Source: Actinomadura barringtoniae (lineage in GTDB: Bacteria; Actinomycetota; Actinomycetes; Streptosporangiales; Streptosporangiaceae). Taken from it: a DNA stretch of 64,000 nt. A model generated the notes under the pieces. It ran no database searches. It saw only the letters and a program-made list of their open reading frames with translations, and was not told the origin of the DNA. This document shows, in pieces, positions 43,760 to 51,281 of this stretch (position 1 is its first letter; the number at the start of each line of letters is the position of its first letter). The DNA is taken from positions 1 to 64,000 of the forward strand of contig NZ_JAGEOJ010000029.1 of the NCBI RefSeq assembly GCF_017573505.1. The letters are read 5' to 3'. The position numbers were made by a program, and so were the translations under genes.

Positions 43760-44845
43760 TCAGCGCAGGACGGCCGCCAGGAGGTCGGCGCCCAGGGCGT
43801 TCAGATCGGGCAGATTGAGGGTGTAGCGGACGTAACGGCCGTTCCGCTGGGAGGTGAGCAGGCCCGCGCGGCGCAGGACGGCGAGGTGGCGCGACACCTC
43901 CGGGGGTGAGAGCTCCCAGAAGTGGGCCAGCTCGCTGGTGGTGTGCGGGCCGCGGGCCAGGGTGCGCAGGAGCCGCAGCCGTACGGGGTTGGCGAGCGCC
44001 TCCAGCCGGAGGGTGACCGTTTCCAGGGAGACCGGCTCGGCCGGAGTGGGCTCGGCGACGGGGTACTGCACGACCGGGTGCCACCCGGGCGCGTGGACCG
44101 CCACCAGGTGCGGGCGGCCGAAGACGCTGGGGATGAAGGTGACCCCGGCCCCACGGGCGGCGGTCGCCTTGTCCTGCACCTTGTCCACGATGATGCTGTC
44201 GCCGTCGGGCGCCAGGGCGACCGCGCCGGAGACCGAGTCGAGCGCGGCCCCGATGCCGTGCCGCCTGAGCAGTTCGTTCTTGAGGCGAAGATCGGTGGCG
44301 AGTTGCGCCGCGACGCCCGCCCAGGCCTCGTCGAAGAAGGCCTCGGCGCATTCTTCGAGGGTCTGGCGCACTCGCGCCCGTACCGCAGCGGGGTCGGCGA
44401 GCAGCCGTTCCGCGAAGGCCTCCTGCAGCGTGCCGCGGGCCTGGGCGACGTCCAGGGCCCGTTCGCGCGCGGCCGGGTCGGTGAGCGGCGACGTCCCGGG
44501 GAAGTGGACCCGGTTGCTGCCGCACGTGGTGACGAGCGCGGCGGTCACGTACGTCTCGTCGTCGATCCGGTCGACGTCGTCCAGTTCCTCGGCGAGGGTC
44601 GGCCGGGGACGCGCGGGGATCATGAAGTCGGCCTGTGAGGAGCGCCAGAGGAACTCCGCCTCCCTGAGCCGTTCGGCCAGCTCCGGGCGCAGCCCTGCCC
44701 AGACGTCGGCGGCCCACCCGGCGCACTGCGGATGGTGCCCCGGCTCGGCCAGCACGTGCAGCATCGCGGTCAGCTCGGCCAGCGGGGAGGCGGCGAACCG
44801 CACTCGCTCGGACGGCAGGCCGCTGATGTCGATCCTCAGCGTCAT
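43760..44845 (-). CDS. ArsR-type winged-helix regulator with large N-terminal domain
   Basis: 361 residues. The DNA-binding domain is at the C-terminus (~275-350): LEALANPVRLRLLRTLARG, TTSELAHFWELSPPEVSRHLAVLRRAGLL, RNGRYVRYTLNL. The first ~270 residues form a helical domain of the DUF5937 type, probably the ligand sensor. It has no metal-binding Cys motif (ELCVC type), so it is unlikely to sense metal. It is divergent from an MFS exporter with a palindrome between them, the classic layout for a repressor of an efflux pump. Confidence 0.85.
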   Translation of the reverse strand: MTLRIDISGLPSERVRFAASPLAELTAMLHVLAEPGHHPQCAGWAADVWAGLRPELAERLREAEFLWRSSQADFMIPARPRPTLAEELDDVDRIDDETYVTAALVTTCGSNRVHFPGTSPLTDPAARERALDVAQARGTLQEAFAERLLADPAAVRARVRQTLEECAEAFFDEAWAGVAAQLATDLRLKNELLRRHGIGAALDSVSGAVALAPDGDSIIVDKVQDKATAARGAGVTFIPSVFGRPHLVAVHAPGWHPVVQYPVAEPTPAEPVSLETVTLRLEALANPVRLRLLRTLARGPHTTSELAHFWELSPPEVSRHLAVLRRAGLLTSQRNGRYVRYTLNLPDLNALGADLLAAVLR

Positions 44846-44886
44846 GCCTCCATCATCACCGGCAGAACGACCTGGTGACGGCGTCG

Positions 44887-44905
44887 ATTGACGATGAGCG
44901 TCAAT
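44887..44905. promoter_or_regulatory. Inverted-repeat operator between ArsR and MFS genes
   Basis: ATTGACG-N5-CGTCAAT, a perfect 7-bp inverted repeat in the 101-bp divergent gap. It is the obvious binding site for the ArsR-type regulator controlling both genes. Confidence 0.7.
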
Positions 44906-44946
44906 CCACGGGCGCTGTGCTGGGGGCCGAACGCACTGTCTGCGTC

Positions 44947-46167
44947 ATGGCAACCATTACAGGAATCCAGCCTCGCGCCCTCGTTCGCGCCTCAGGAGGC
45001 CCCCGCTATACCGTCGCCCTGGCCGTTGACGCGCTGGGCACCGGCCTGCTGCGCCCCTTTCTGCTGCTCTACGGCGTGACGGTACTGAGGCTGTCCGCAC
45101 CGGTCACCGGCACCGCGATGACGGCCGGCATCGTCGCGGGCCTGGCATGCATGCCGGCGGTGGGCCGCTGGCTGGACAGAGGCGCACGCAGCACGGTCGT
45201 GGCGGCGGCGATGCTGGTACGGGTGCTGGGCGTGGCGCTGCTGCTGGTCGCCCCGGCGGGGCACGTCTGGCTTTTCGCGGCGGCGGCGCTCTTCCTCGGC
45301 ATCGGCAACCAGGCATGGCCCGCCGCCCACGCCGCGCTCGTGGCCACGGTCTCTCACGGCCGCGAGCGCGACACCGCCCTCGCCGGAGCCCGCGCCCTGC
45401 GCAACGCCGCCCTGGGCGTCGGGGCACTCCTCGCGACCGCGTGCCTGGCGGGCGGCACTAACGCGCTGCGGGCGCTGGCAGTCGTCACCGCGCTCGCCTA
45501 CCTCGCCGCAGCCGCCTTGGCGTGGTCGGTCCACGTACACGCGCGTCCGGCGCAGGACGCCTCAGCCGAGGAACGGGACGACGAGCCCGCGCCCCGGATG
45601 CTCGCGATCCTCGCCGCCAACGTGATCTACGTCTTCTGCCTCAACGTCCCCGAGATCGCGATCCCGCTGATCCTGGTCACGCAGTTCCACGCGTCCCCGA
45701 TGTGGGCGGCGGCCGTCTTCGTGGCCAACACGGTGCTGGTGGTCACCTTGCAAGTGCCGGTCACCGTTCTGCTGTCCCGCTTCTCCCGGCGGGCCGTCCT
45801 GGCCCTGTCGGGCGTGGTGCTGGCGGCGTCCTACCTCGGTTTCCTCGCGGCCACCTCACTGGGGCACGGGTGGGGCGTGCCGGCCGTCGCGGCGGTGTCC
45901 GTGGTCTGCACGATCGGCGAGATCATCTACGCGGGCAGCGCCACCGCGCTCGTCACCGCCCTCGCCCCGCCCCGTGTCCTCGGACGCGCCCTAGCCCGCT
46001 TCCAGCTGTCCACGGGCTTCGGCCTCGCCGTCTCCCCTGCGGTCATCACCGGCCTCGGCGCCCATGGCCCGACCGCCCTCTGGGGCAGCCTCACCGCCGC
46101 GACACTCCTCTCCGCCTCCGCCGTCGCCACCGAGAAGGATCAGCGCAGGTCGCCCGCGGCCGGTTGA
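44947..46167 (+). CDS. MFS exporter under ArsR-type control
   Basis: 406 residues, twelve predicted TM segments, start MATITGIQPRALVRASGGPRY. The motif-A-like loop is PAVGRWLDRGARSTVV after TM2. The family exports drugs or metabolites by proton antiport. An in-frame upstream extension would run through the operator and is rejected. It ends 15 bases before the left target duplication of the transposon-like unit. Confidence 0.88.
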   Translation: MATITGIQPRALVRASGGPRYTVALAVDALGTGLLRPFLLLYGVTVLRLSAPVTGTAMTAGIVAGLACMPAVGRWLDRGARSTVVAAAMLVRVLGVALLLVAPAGHVWLFAAAALFLGIGNQAWPAAHAALVATVSHGRERDTALAGARALRNAALGVGALLATACLAGGTNALRALAVVTALAYLAAAALAWSVHVHARPAQDASAEERDDEPAPRMLAILAANVIYVFCLNVPEIAIPLILVTQFHASPMWAAAVFVANTVLVVTLQVPVTVLLSRFSRRAVLALSGVVLAASYLGFLAATSLGHGWGVPAVAAVSVVCTIGEIIYAGSATALVTALAPPRVLGRALARFQLSTGFGLAVSPAVITGLGAHGPTALWGSLTAATLLSASAVATEKDQRRSPAAG

Positions 46168-46187
46168 AGCGCCCGGTCTCATCTGGC

Positions 46188-46240
46188 TGTGACTCACCAC
46201 CTCGGTTGGCGGGATTCGCCAGCTCGGTTGGTGAGGAGTC
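46188..46240. repeat. Left terminal inverted repeat with two iterons
   Basis: Starts TGTGACTCACCAC and contains CACCACCTCGGTTGG and CGCCAGCTCGGTTGG, about 22 bases apart. The tandem iterons are of the kind bound by transposases at element ends. Confidence 0.7.
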
Positions 46241-46260
46241 GGGGCGCGCGGATCTGATGA

Positions 46261-46628
46261 TCAATTCTGGCTGATAATGATCGGATGGCCTCCGCTGCTG
46301 CCCGTTGTCGATGCCACCGCCCCGGCGCTGTTGGTGATCGCGGCGATGCCGGCCGACCCGGCGACGAAAGCGATAGCGCCCAGCCAGTCCCCGTCGACGA
46401 ACACAGCACGGTCCGGCATCTGCAGCGCAGCCTTAGTCGTAGCGGCTCTGTTCACCCAGTTGGCTGGAGGTGTGTCGCCGTCGACCTTGGGATGCCCTGC
46501 CAGCGGCAACGTGCCTGGTGCTGCGCTTTGAGTCTCTCGCCCAGCTTGAGCAGCTGAGTGGCCAAGCTTGTCCTCCCGGCCCCGGGCAGGTAAAGACCCT
46601 CCAGGGTGATCAGCCTCGGCCGACCTGT
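46261..46628 (-). pseudogene. Fragment resembling a P-loop (dTMP kinase-like) gene
   Basis: One minus-strand frame gives RPRLITLEGLYLPGAGRTSL (about 46618-46555), resembling the EGLDGAGKTT start of thymidylate-kinase-like proteins but with Arg for the Walker Lys. The continuation appears in another frame (TTKAALQMPDRAVFVDGDWL), so at least one frameshift is needed. No start or intact C-terminus is visible. The resemblance is suggestive only; it may be non-coding debris inside the mobile unit. Confidence 0.35.
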
Positions 46629-46716
46629 CGGTGACTGTCCCGCCCCGGAGGACGGCGATCGCCGGGCGCTGTGGGATCCAAGACCCCGTCCAGGTCTGCG
46701 AGGAAGAGACACACCG

Positions 46717-46749
46717 CAAACGCCCCGCGGCCACTCCGCGGGGCGTTTG
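46717..46749 (-). terminator. Terminator of the secreted-paralog unit
   Basis: Perfect 14-bp stem CAAACGCCCCGCGG / CCGCGGGGCGTTTG with a five-base loop, 50 bp after the stop of the leftward 136-residue gene. Confidence 0.85.
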
Positions 46750-46798
46750 ACGCTGTGCCTCGTCACGTACGGGTCGTATGACGGCCTCAGAGAGGATG

Positions 46799-47209
46799 TC
46801 AGTGACGACAGATGCGCTTCCAAGCTCCTGTCTTAGCCTGGGCGTCAAGGAAGCGGCCCTTTGAGTTGCGTTCCGAGGCGTTCACGCGGAGCTGGTACCA
46901 ACCGCAGCTGTGCCTGCTCTTGGCGGCGCTGACCCATCGGGTCATGCGATACCCCTTGCCGTAGAACGTGTGCTTCGCCTTGGCGGTGAGCTCGAGACGC
47001 ATGGTCAGGCTCCCGCGGCTCTTGCAGGTGTACCACGCCGTACCCGTCACGTGGCTTCCTTGCAGGCGGGGTGTGCCGACAGTGAGACGGCAGTGCCTGG
47101 GCCTGCTGGAGGCGGAGGTGTCGGCGTTGACGGGAGAGGTGACGACGCCCGTCAGCGTGAGGCCGGCCAGAAGGACGGCCCCGCGACGAACGTGAGATCG
47201 AGTGCTCAT
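46799..47209 (-). CDS. Secreted cysteine protein A (tandem paralog)
   Basis: 136 residues with a signal peptide (GAVLLAGLTLTGVVTSPVNA). The mature part is basic, with four Cys (PRHCRL, WYTCKS, SRHSCGWYQL, WKRICRH) probably forming two disulfides. It shares VGTPRLQGS-, KGYRMTRWVSAAKSRHSCG and the ICRH terminus with the next gene upstream, which it follows by 16 bp. Function unknown; small secreted basic proteins of this size can be toxins, inhibitors or wall-binding proteins. Carried inside the transposon-like unit. Confidence 0.8.
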   Translation of the reverse strand: MSTRSHVRRGAVLLAGLTLTGVVTSPVNADTSASSRPRHCRLTVGTPRLQGSHVTGTAWYTCKSRGSLTMRLELTAKAKHTFYGKGYRMTRWVSAAKSRHSCGWYQLRVNASERNSKGRFLDAQAKTGAWKRICRH

Positions 47210-47225
47210 CGAAGTCGTCCTTTCG

Positions 47226-47684
47226 TTAGTGGCGGCAGATCTTCTTCCACGCCCCGCGGGCGCCGTGTGGGTAGTCGAGGTAGACGCCGCTGTGGTTGAG
47301 CTTGGTTTCGGAGACGAAGATGCGGAGCTGGTACCGGCCGCAGCTGTGCCTGCTCTTGGCGGCGCTGACCCATCGGGTCATGCGATACCCCTTGGCGTGG
47401 AACGTCCGCTTCGCCTTACTCGTCAGCTCCAGACGCAGAGTGATGTAGCCCTTTTTCGGGCAGGACGCCCAGGCGGTCGCCGTGACGCGAGATCCCTGCA
47501 GGCGCGGCGTACCTGCGGTGATATGGCAGTGCCACAGCCTGGCGGCCGCAGGCGCCTGATCGGTCCGGGCGGCGGGCGTCTGATCCGTCTGGGCGGCGAA
47601 CGCCGATGTCGTGAGTGCCCCGCTGATGAGCGTTGCGGAGCCAACGACCATCGCCGAGCGTTGTACTACTGAGCGAGCGTTCAT
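47226..47684 (-). CDS. Secreted cysteine protein B (tandem paralog)
   Basis: 152 residues, signal peptide SAMVVGSATLISGALTTSAFA, then a short Ala/Thr/Gln linker with a repeat (TDQTPAARTDQAPAA) and a four-Cys domain (LWHCHI, WASCPK, SRHSCGRYQL, WKKICRH). The domain is clearly homologous to protein A, including long identical DNA stretches around KGYRMTRWVSAAKSRHSCG, so a recent duplication or gene conversion is likely. First gene of the pair. Upstream are two direct copies of CTTGTTCGAC. Function unknown. Confidence 0.8.
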   Translation of the reverse strand: MNARSVVQRSAMVVGSATLISGALTTSAFAAQTDQTPAARTDQAPAAARLWHCHITAGTPRLQGSRVTATAWASCPKKGYITLRLELTSKAKRTFHAKGYRMTRWVSAAKSRHSCGRYQLRIFVSETKLNHSGVYLDYPHGARGAWKKICRH

Positions 47685-47834
47685 ACGGCGCTGACCCTTC
47701 TTGTTCGACTCTTGTTCGACATGGGGGAAGACTCATGCACGGCCGTTCCGTGAGCGTTCCTTCAACGTTCCTTCTGGGGAACGGCCCGGAATCCACGCCG
47801 CCCGAGTCCGGGAGTCCGATGAGGGCTAGGGCGA

Positions 47835-48143
47835 TTGGAGTACGGGGCTGATGCCGCCGAGGCGCTGGCGGCCGCGCATGCCGCCGGGATCGTGCACCGC
47901 GACGTGCCCCCCGAACAGATCAATGGCGACACCGCCACCGACGCCTACGCCCTGGGCGTCACCCTGTTCCACCTGCTCACCGGCCGCGTGCTGTTCCCCG
48001 CCGACACCTCAATGGCCATCTGGAGGGACCCTCGCACGTCAACGCCTCCACTCGCAGGCGCCCCACCGCCGGCCACGTCGGCCATCCACCACCGAGACCA
48101 ATGGCTGTCGGCGGCGCGGGTGACAACAAGCCCGCCTATGTGA
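47835..48143 (+). pseudogene. Broken Ser/Thr protein kinase fragment
   Basis: The frame contains AAEALAAAHAAGIVHRDVPPEQI, matching the catalytic loop (HRDLKP..N) of bacterial Ser/Thr kinases, and after a deletion ATDAYALGVTLFHLLTGRVLF, matching the later DvyaLG.l.y.lLtGr.PF region. The N-lobe with the Gly loop and Lys, the DFG segment and the activation loop are missing. It has no clear start codon with a ribosome site. A remnant captured inside the transposon-like unit near its right end. Confidence 0.75.
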
Positions 48144-48190
48144 CTACTACAGTGCTTCGACTCAGTCCCGTCGCCACCACATGAACAACC

Positions 48191-48237
48191 CACCCGCCAA
48201 CTGAAATGGTGAGCCCCAACTGGAGTGGTGAGTCACA
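48191..48237. repeat. Right terminal inverted repeat with two iterons
   Basis: The reverse complement starts TGTGACTCACCAC and contains CACCACTCCAGTTGG and CACCATTTCAGTTGG, matching the left end in order and orientation with a 3-base gap. Confidence 0.7.
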
Positions 48238-48266
48238 CTGGCGGAATGTGCGGGGTGGGCTGGGGT

Positions 48267-48282
48267 TCGATCGTATGTTCGA
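48267..48282 (+). promoter_or_regulatory. SOS box (LexA operator) candidate
   Basis: TCGATCGTATGTTCGA matches the actinobacterial SOS consensus TCGAAC-N4-GTTCGA with a single mismatch. It lies 13 bp before the GTG of the DUF6504-like gene and just outside the transposon-like unit, so that gene pair may be induced by DNA damage. Confidence 0.65.
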
Positions 48283-48295
48283 CTAGGGTGGGGGG

Positions 48296-48535
48296 GTGCA
48301 GCTTTACAACGAGCCGATCACCACCGTCGGCACCACGCCATCCGGAGTCCCGGAAACCCTTACCTGGAGGGGCGGGCGGATGCACGTCCGGTCCGTACGG
48401 GAGGTGTGGCAGGCGCCCGGCGAGGTGCGCCTCTACCGGGTCGACGTGACCGACCGGGAGGGGCGGCTCGGGATCGCCGAGATCGCGCAGGACGGCCTGT
48501 CGGGACCCTGGCGGCTCCGCCATCTGTGGCTGTGA
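48296..48535 (+). CDS. DUF6504-like small protein
   Basis: 79 residues, GTG start. The pattern YNEPITTVGTTPSGVPETLTWRGG, VREVWQ, YRVDVTD, WRLRHLWL fits the small beta-rich DUF6504 family, which I recall being encoded beside ImuB/DnaE2 translesion polymerase genes; no such gene is in this window. The SOS-like site ahead of it fits a DNA-damage link. Its stop overlaps the next gene's GTG (GTGA). Function unknown. Confidence 0.65.
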   Translation: MQLYNEPITTVGTTPSGVPETLTWRGGRMHVRSVREVWQAPGEVRLYRVDVTDREGRLGIAEIAQDGLSGPWRLRHLWL

Positions 48536-48975
48536 GCCCCGGCTCGTCCGGGTCCGGCACGTCCAGGCCTGGCTCGCCCGGACACGGCTCGCCCGGGTCC
48601 GGCTCGTCCGGGCACGTGCCGCCGATCGTCCGCGCGCGGGTGATCGAGAGCGTCGCTTACCTGCTCGGGTGGGAGCGCCTGCCGGTGACCGACGGGCGGG
48701 GCTGGGGCGCGCGGATCGCCTGGGTCGAGCAGACCGCGGACGGCGCGTGGCAGGTCCGGGGCGGCGTCGTTCCGGCGAACGCGGTGAAGCCGGTGAACGG
48801 GGAGGATTACGCGCAGGTGCCGCGCGATCCCCGGCCGAGCGACCCCACCGACCCCAGGGATCCGAAGAGCAAGAGGCACGAGCGGGATAAGGAATTCCTC
48901 GCCGAGTTGCGTCGTGCGCAGGATCCCTGGGGGCTTCACGAGCGGCGCATGAAGAAGGCCGACGGCCCGTTCTGA
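48532..48975 (+). CDS. Unknown protein coupled to the DUF6504-like gene
   Basis: 147 residues from a GTG overlapping the previous stop by four bases. The first 30 residues are a Gly/Ser/Pro repeat (GSPGHGSPGSGSSGH) from short DNA repeats. Then a compact region ARVIESVAYLLGWERLPVTD and WGARIAWVEQTADGAWQVRG, and a charged C-terminus. No known family. Translational coupling suggests it works with the DUF6504-like protein, perhaps in the DNA-damage response. Confidence 0.65.
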   Translation: MSPGSSGSGTSRPGSPGHGSPGSGSSGHVPPIVRARVIESVAYLLGWERLPVTDGRGWGARIAWVEQTADGAWQVRGGVVPANAVKPVNGEDYAQVPRDPRPSDPTDPRDPKSKRHERDKEFLAELRRAQDPWGLHERRMKKADGPF

Positions 48976-48988
48976 TTGGGCGCGGGCA

Positions 48989-49870
48989 TTAGGCGAGGCC
49001 GGCGATTTGGGCCGCCGCCTCGGCGATGAGGGCGTCCTTGGCCGGGGTGTTGTATCCGGAACGGTCGGACATGATGGCCATCACGAGCGGACTGCCATTG
49101 GGCGGCCACACGATGGCGATGTCATTGGCTCGGCCGTAGTCGCCGGTCCCGGTCTTGTCGGCGACCTTCCAGTTCTTGGGGACGCCCGCACGGATGCGCT
49201 TTGCTCCGGTGAGGTTGCGTTCGAGCCAGCCCGAGATCAGGGTGCGCTTGTCGGGCGTGAGTGCGCCGCCGAGAACGAGCTTTTGGTAGTCGGTGGCGAT
49301 CGCCTTGGGAGTGGTGGTGTCGCGCGGGTCTTTCGGCGGAATCCGGTTGAGGAGCGGCTCGTAGTCGTCCATGCGGCTCATCGGGTCGCCGAGACCGCGC
49401 AGGTAGGCGGTCAGCTTGGCCGGGCCGCCGATGTCGCGCATCAGCAGGTTCCCGGCCGTTCCGTCGCTGTAGCGAATGGCCGCGTCGCACAACTCGCGGA
49501 CGGTCATCGAGGTGTGGTTCTTGGTGACCGGCGAGATGGAGTTGACGTCGGACGGCCGGTAGCCGATGCGCTTGTCCAAATGGCTCAGCGGGTTGGCGTG
49601 CAGGACGGCGGCGGCCGCGAGCGTCTTGAACGTCGAGCAGAACGCGAACCGTTCGTCGGCACGATAGGAGAAGGTGGCGCCACTACCCGTCGCCACCGCG
49701 TAGACGCCGAGCCGAGCGCCGTACTTGCGTTCAAGGTCGGCGAAACGCGGCGCTTTCGGCGACGGAGTCGGAGAACGGCGCGCCGACGCCGGCCTCTCCT
49801 TCTCGCCGCAGCCCGCCAACGGCAGCAGCGCCGCGGACACCAGCAATGCACGACGGGACGTTCCGGACAC
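48989..49870 (-). CDS. bla: Class A beta-lactamase lipoprotein
   Basis: 293 residues. The signal has a twin-Arg-like SRRALLVS and a lipobox LAGC, so it is probably an exported, membrane-anchored lipoprotein. Active-site elements: S70-x-x-K as STFK, the 130-loop SDGTAGN (SDG instead of the usual SDN), the omega loop YEPLLNRIPP with Glu166 and Asn170, DTTTP, and DKTGTGDYG for KTG. All catalytic residues are kept, so it should hydrolyse beta-lactams. The Gly at position 132 may shift its spectrum. It converges with the DUF6504-like gene pair. Confidence 0.93.
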   Translation of the reverse strand: MSGTSRRALLVSAALLPLAGCGEKERPASARRSPTPSPKAPRFADLERKYGARLGVYAVATGSGATFSYRADERFAFCSTFKTLAAAAVLHANPLSHLDKRIGYRPSDVNSISPVTKNHTSMTVRELCDAAIRYSDGTAGNLLMRDIGGPAKLTAYLRGLGDPMSRMDDYEPLLNRIPPKDPRDTTTPKAIATDYQKLVLGGALTPDKRTLISGWLERNLTGAKRIRAGVPKNWKVADKTGTGDYGRANDIAIVWPPNGSPLVMAIMSDRSGYNTPAKDALIAEAAAQIAGLA

Positions 49871-50131
49871 TCGGCCTGCACCTGCCTTCAGATCGGGTGC
49901 CGCCCAGCAGAGCAGAGACGATCACATGACGTCCAATATTGATATCGCTGACTGATTCATTCCGAAATCCATATCGGGACTGGTCAAGGCTAGGATCGAG
50001 GCGTTGGGCGCACGCGGATTTCCAGCGGCCGCGGCCCGGTCCGGCCTCGCCGAACGCTTGCGTCGGCGCCCGCGGTCCGGGGACTCTGAACGAGTAGCTG
50101 CGCGTGTCGCAGGGAGCCTGGGGAGTCCGTT
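49871..50131. other. Divergent promoter region of bla and a membrane-protein gene
   Basis: A 261-bp gap with a distinctly AT-rich patch (CCAATATTGATATCGC and CCATATCGGGA). It should hold both promoters. I see no clear operator; no blaI-type regulator gene is adjacent. Confidence 0.4.
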
Positions 50132-51232
50132 GTGAGTTCCGAGGTCGCCACCGTCTTCTGGACCGTCGTCGGGGCGCGGTTCCTGCTGCCATTGCTGATC
50201 TTCCGCTACCCGCTGCCCGCGATCATCGGCTGCCTGATCCTCGACGGCGTCGACCAGTCGATCTTCCAGGCGTTCGGCTACGACCCGCCCGGCTACCAGG
50301 GCTACGACAAGGCGATGGACATCTACTACCTCGCCCTCGCCTACCTGGCCACCATGCGGAACTGGGCGAGCATGCCCGCGTTCAGGATCTCCCGGTTCCT
50401 GTACTTCTACCGGCTGGTCGGGGTCGTGGCGTTCGAGTTCACCGGCTGGCGCGCGCTGCTGCTGATCTTCCCGAACACCTTCGAGTACTTCTTCATCGCC
50501 TACGAGGGAATCCGCGCCCGGTGGAACCCGACCAGGTTCGGGATGAGCTTCTGGGTGAAGACGGCCGCGTTCATCTGGATCGTGATCAAGCTGCCGCAGG
50601 AGTGGTGGATCCACATCGCCCAGCTCGACTTCACCGACACCGTGGCCGACGTGCCCTGGTTCGGCCCGGCGGTCATCGCCGGCATCCTCGGGCTGCTCGC
50701 GGTGTTCTGGTTCGTCGTCCGGCCGCGCCTGTGGCCCGCCGACTGGCCGTGGCGCGTGAAGGCCGACCCGCTCCCCGAGCCGGTCGCCACCGTCTCCGAA
50801 CGCGACGACTGGCTGTCGCGGCACGGCCGCGTGTTCTCCCTGGTCACGCTGGAGAAGATCGTCCTCGTCGGCCTCATCAGCGTGGTGTACGCCCAGGTGA
50901 TCCCCGACCTGCGCGTCACCGGCCTCCAGCTGTTCTTCGCGCTGGCGATCCTGGTCACCGTGAACGCCGCGTTCAGCCTCTGGCTCGCGCGGGACCGGCG
51001 CGGCGTCCAGTCGGCGTTCCTGGCGTTCCTGATCCGCCTGGCCTTCAACTTCGGCCTCGTCATCCTCGCCGGCTGGCTGCTGGGGCGCGGCCGAGGCTCG
51101 CTCGACCTGGTCGACACCGAGTTCTTCATCGTGCTGCTCAGCCTGATCACCTCGCTGCACGACCGCTACCGCCCGGTGTACGAGGCCAGGGCCACGCAGC
51201 AGACCTTGCCCGGCCCGCCCGCACATGTTTGA
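50132..51232 (+). CDS. Polytopic membrane protein, unknown family
   Basis: 366 residues, GTG after GGGGAG. Eight to nine hydrophobic segments with many aromatic residues. Distinct stretches: LILDGVDQSIFQAFGYDPPG, YQGYDKAMDIYYLALAYL, RLVGVVAFEFTGWRALLLIFPNTFEYFFIAYEG (conserved-looking acidic and aromatic residues inside the membrane). No transporter or enzyme motif I know. It precedes the ThiF-fold gene by 49 bp on the same strand, so they may be co-transcribed. Confidence 0.8.
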   Translation: MSSEVATVFWTVVGARFLLPLLIFRYPLPAIIGCLILDGVDQSIFQAFGYDPPGYQGYDKAMDIYYLALAYLATMRNWASMPAFRISRFLYFYRLVGVVAFEFTGWRALLLIFPNTFEYFFIAYEGIRARWNPTRFGMSFWVKTAAFIWIVIKLPQEWWIHIAQLDFTDTVADVPWFGPAVIAGILGLLAVFWFVVRPRLWPADWPWRVKADPLPEPVATVSERDDWLSRHGRVFSLVTLEKIVLVGLISVVYAQVIPDLRVTGLQLFFALAILVTVNAAFSLWLARDRRGVQSAFLAFLIRLAFNFGLVILAGWLLGRGRGSLDLVDTEFFIVLLSLITSLHDRYRPVYEARATQQTLPGPPAHV

Positions 51233-51281
51233 CTGAGTCAACTACTTTGCGCGAGTCGAACGTTGGGCGGGTGAACGCGAC

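Larger units (their letters stand above)
46188..48237. mobile_element. 2,050-bp transposon-like unit without transposase
   Basis: Left end TGTGACTCACCAC (46188-46200) and right end GTGGTGAGTCACA (48225-48237) are perfect 13-bp terminal inverted repeats. The homology continues imperfectly for about 35 more bases, each end holding two iterons of the form TC(A/G)CCA-N4-5-GTTGG. Directly outside both ends is CTGGC (46183-46187 and 48238-48242), a 5-bp target duplication. The TGT...ACA tips suit a DDE transposase family such as IS3/IS481, but no transposase gene lies inside. Cargo: two tandem secreted-protein genes and fragments of a kinase-like P-loop gene and a Ser/Thr kinase gene. It would need a helper transposase in trans. 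Confidence 0.75.

Noticed and set aside
49922..51241. 439-residue minus-strand open frame
   Set aside because: Asp/Glu/Gln-rich antisense of the hydrophobic membrane protein; no ribosome site.
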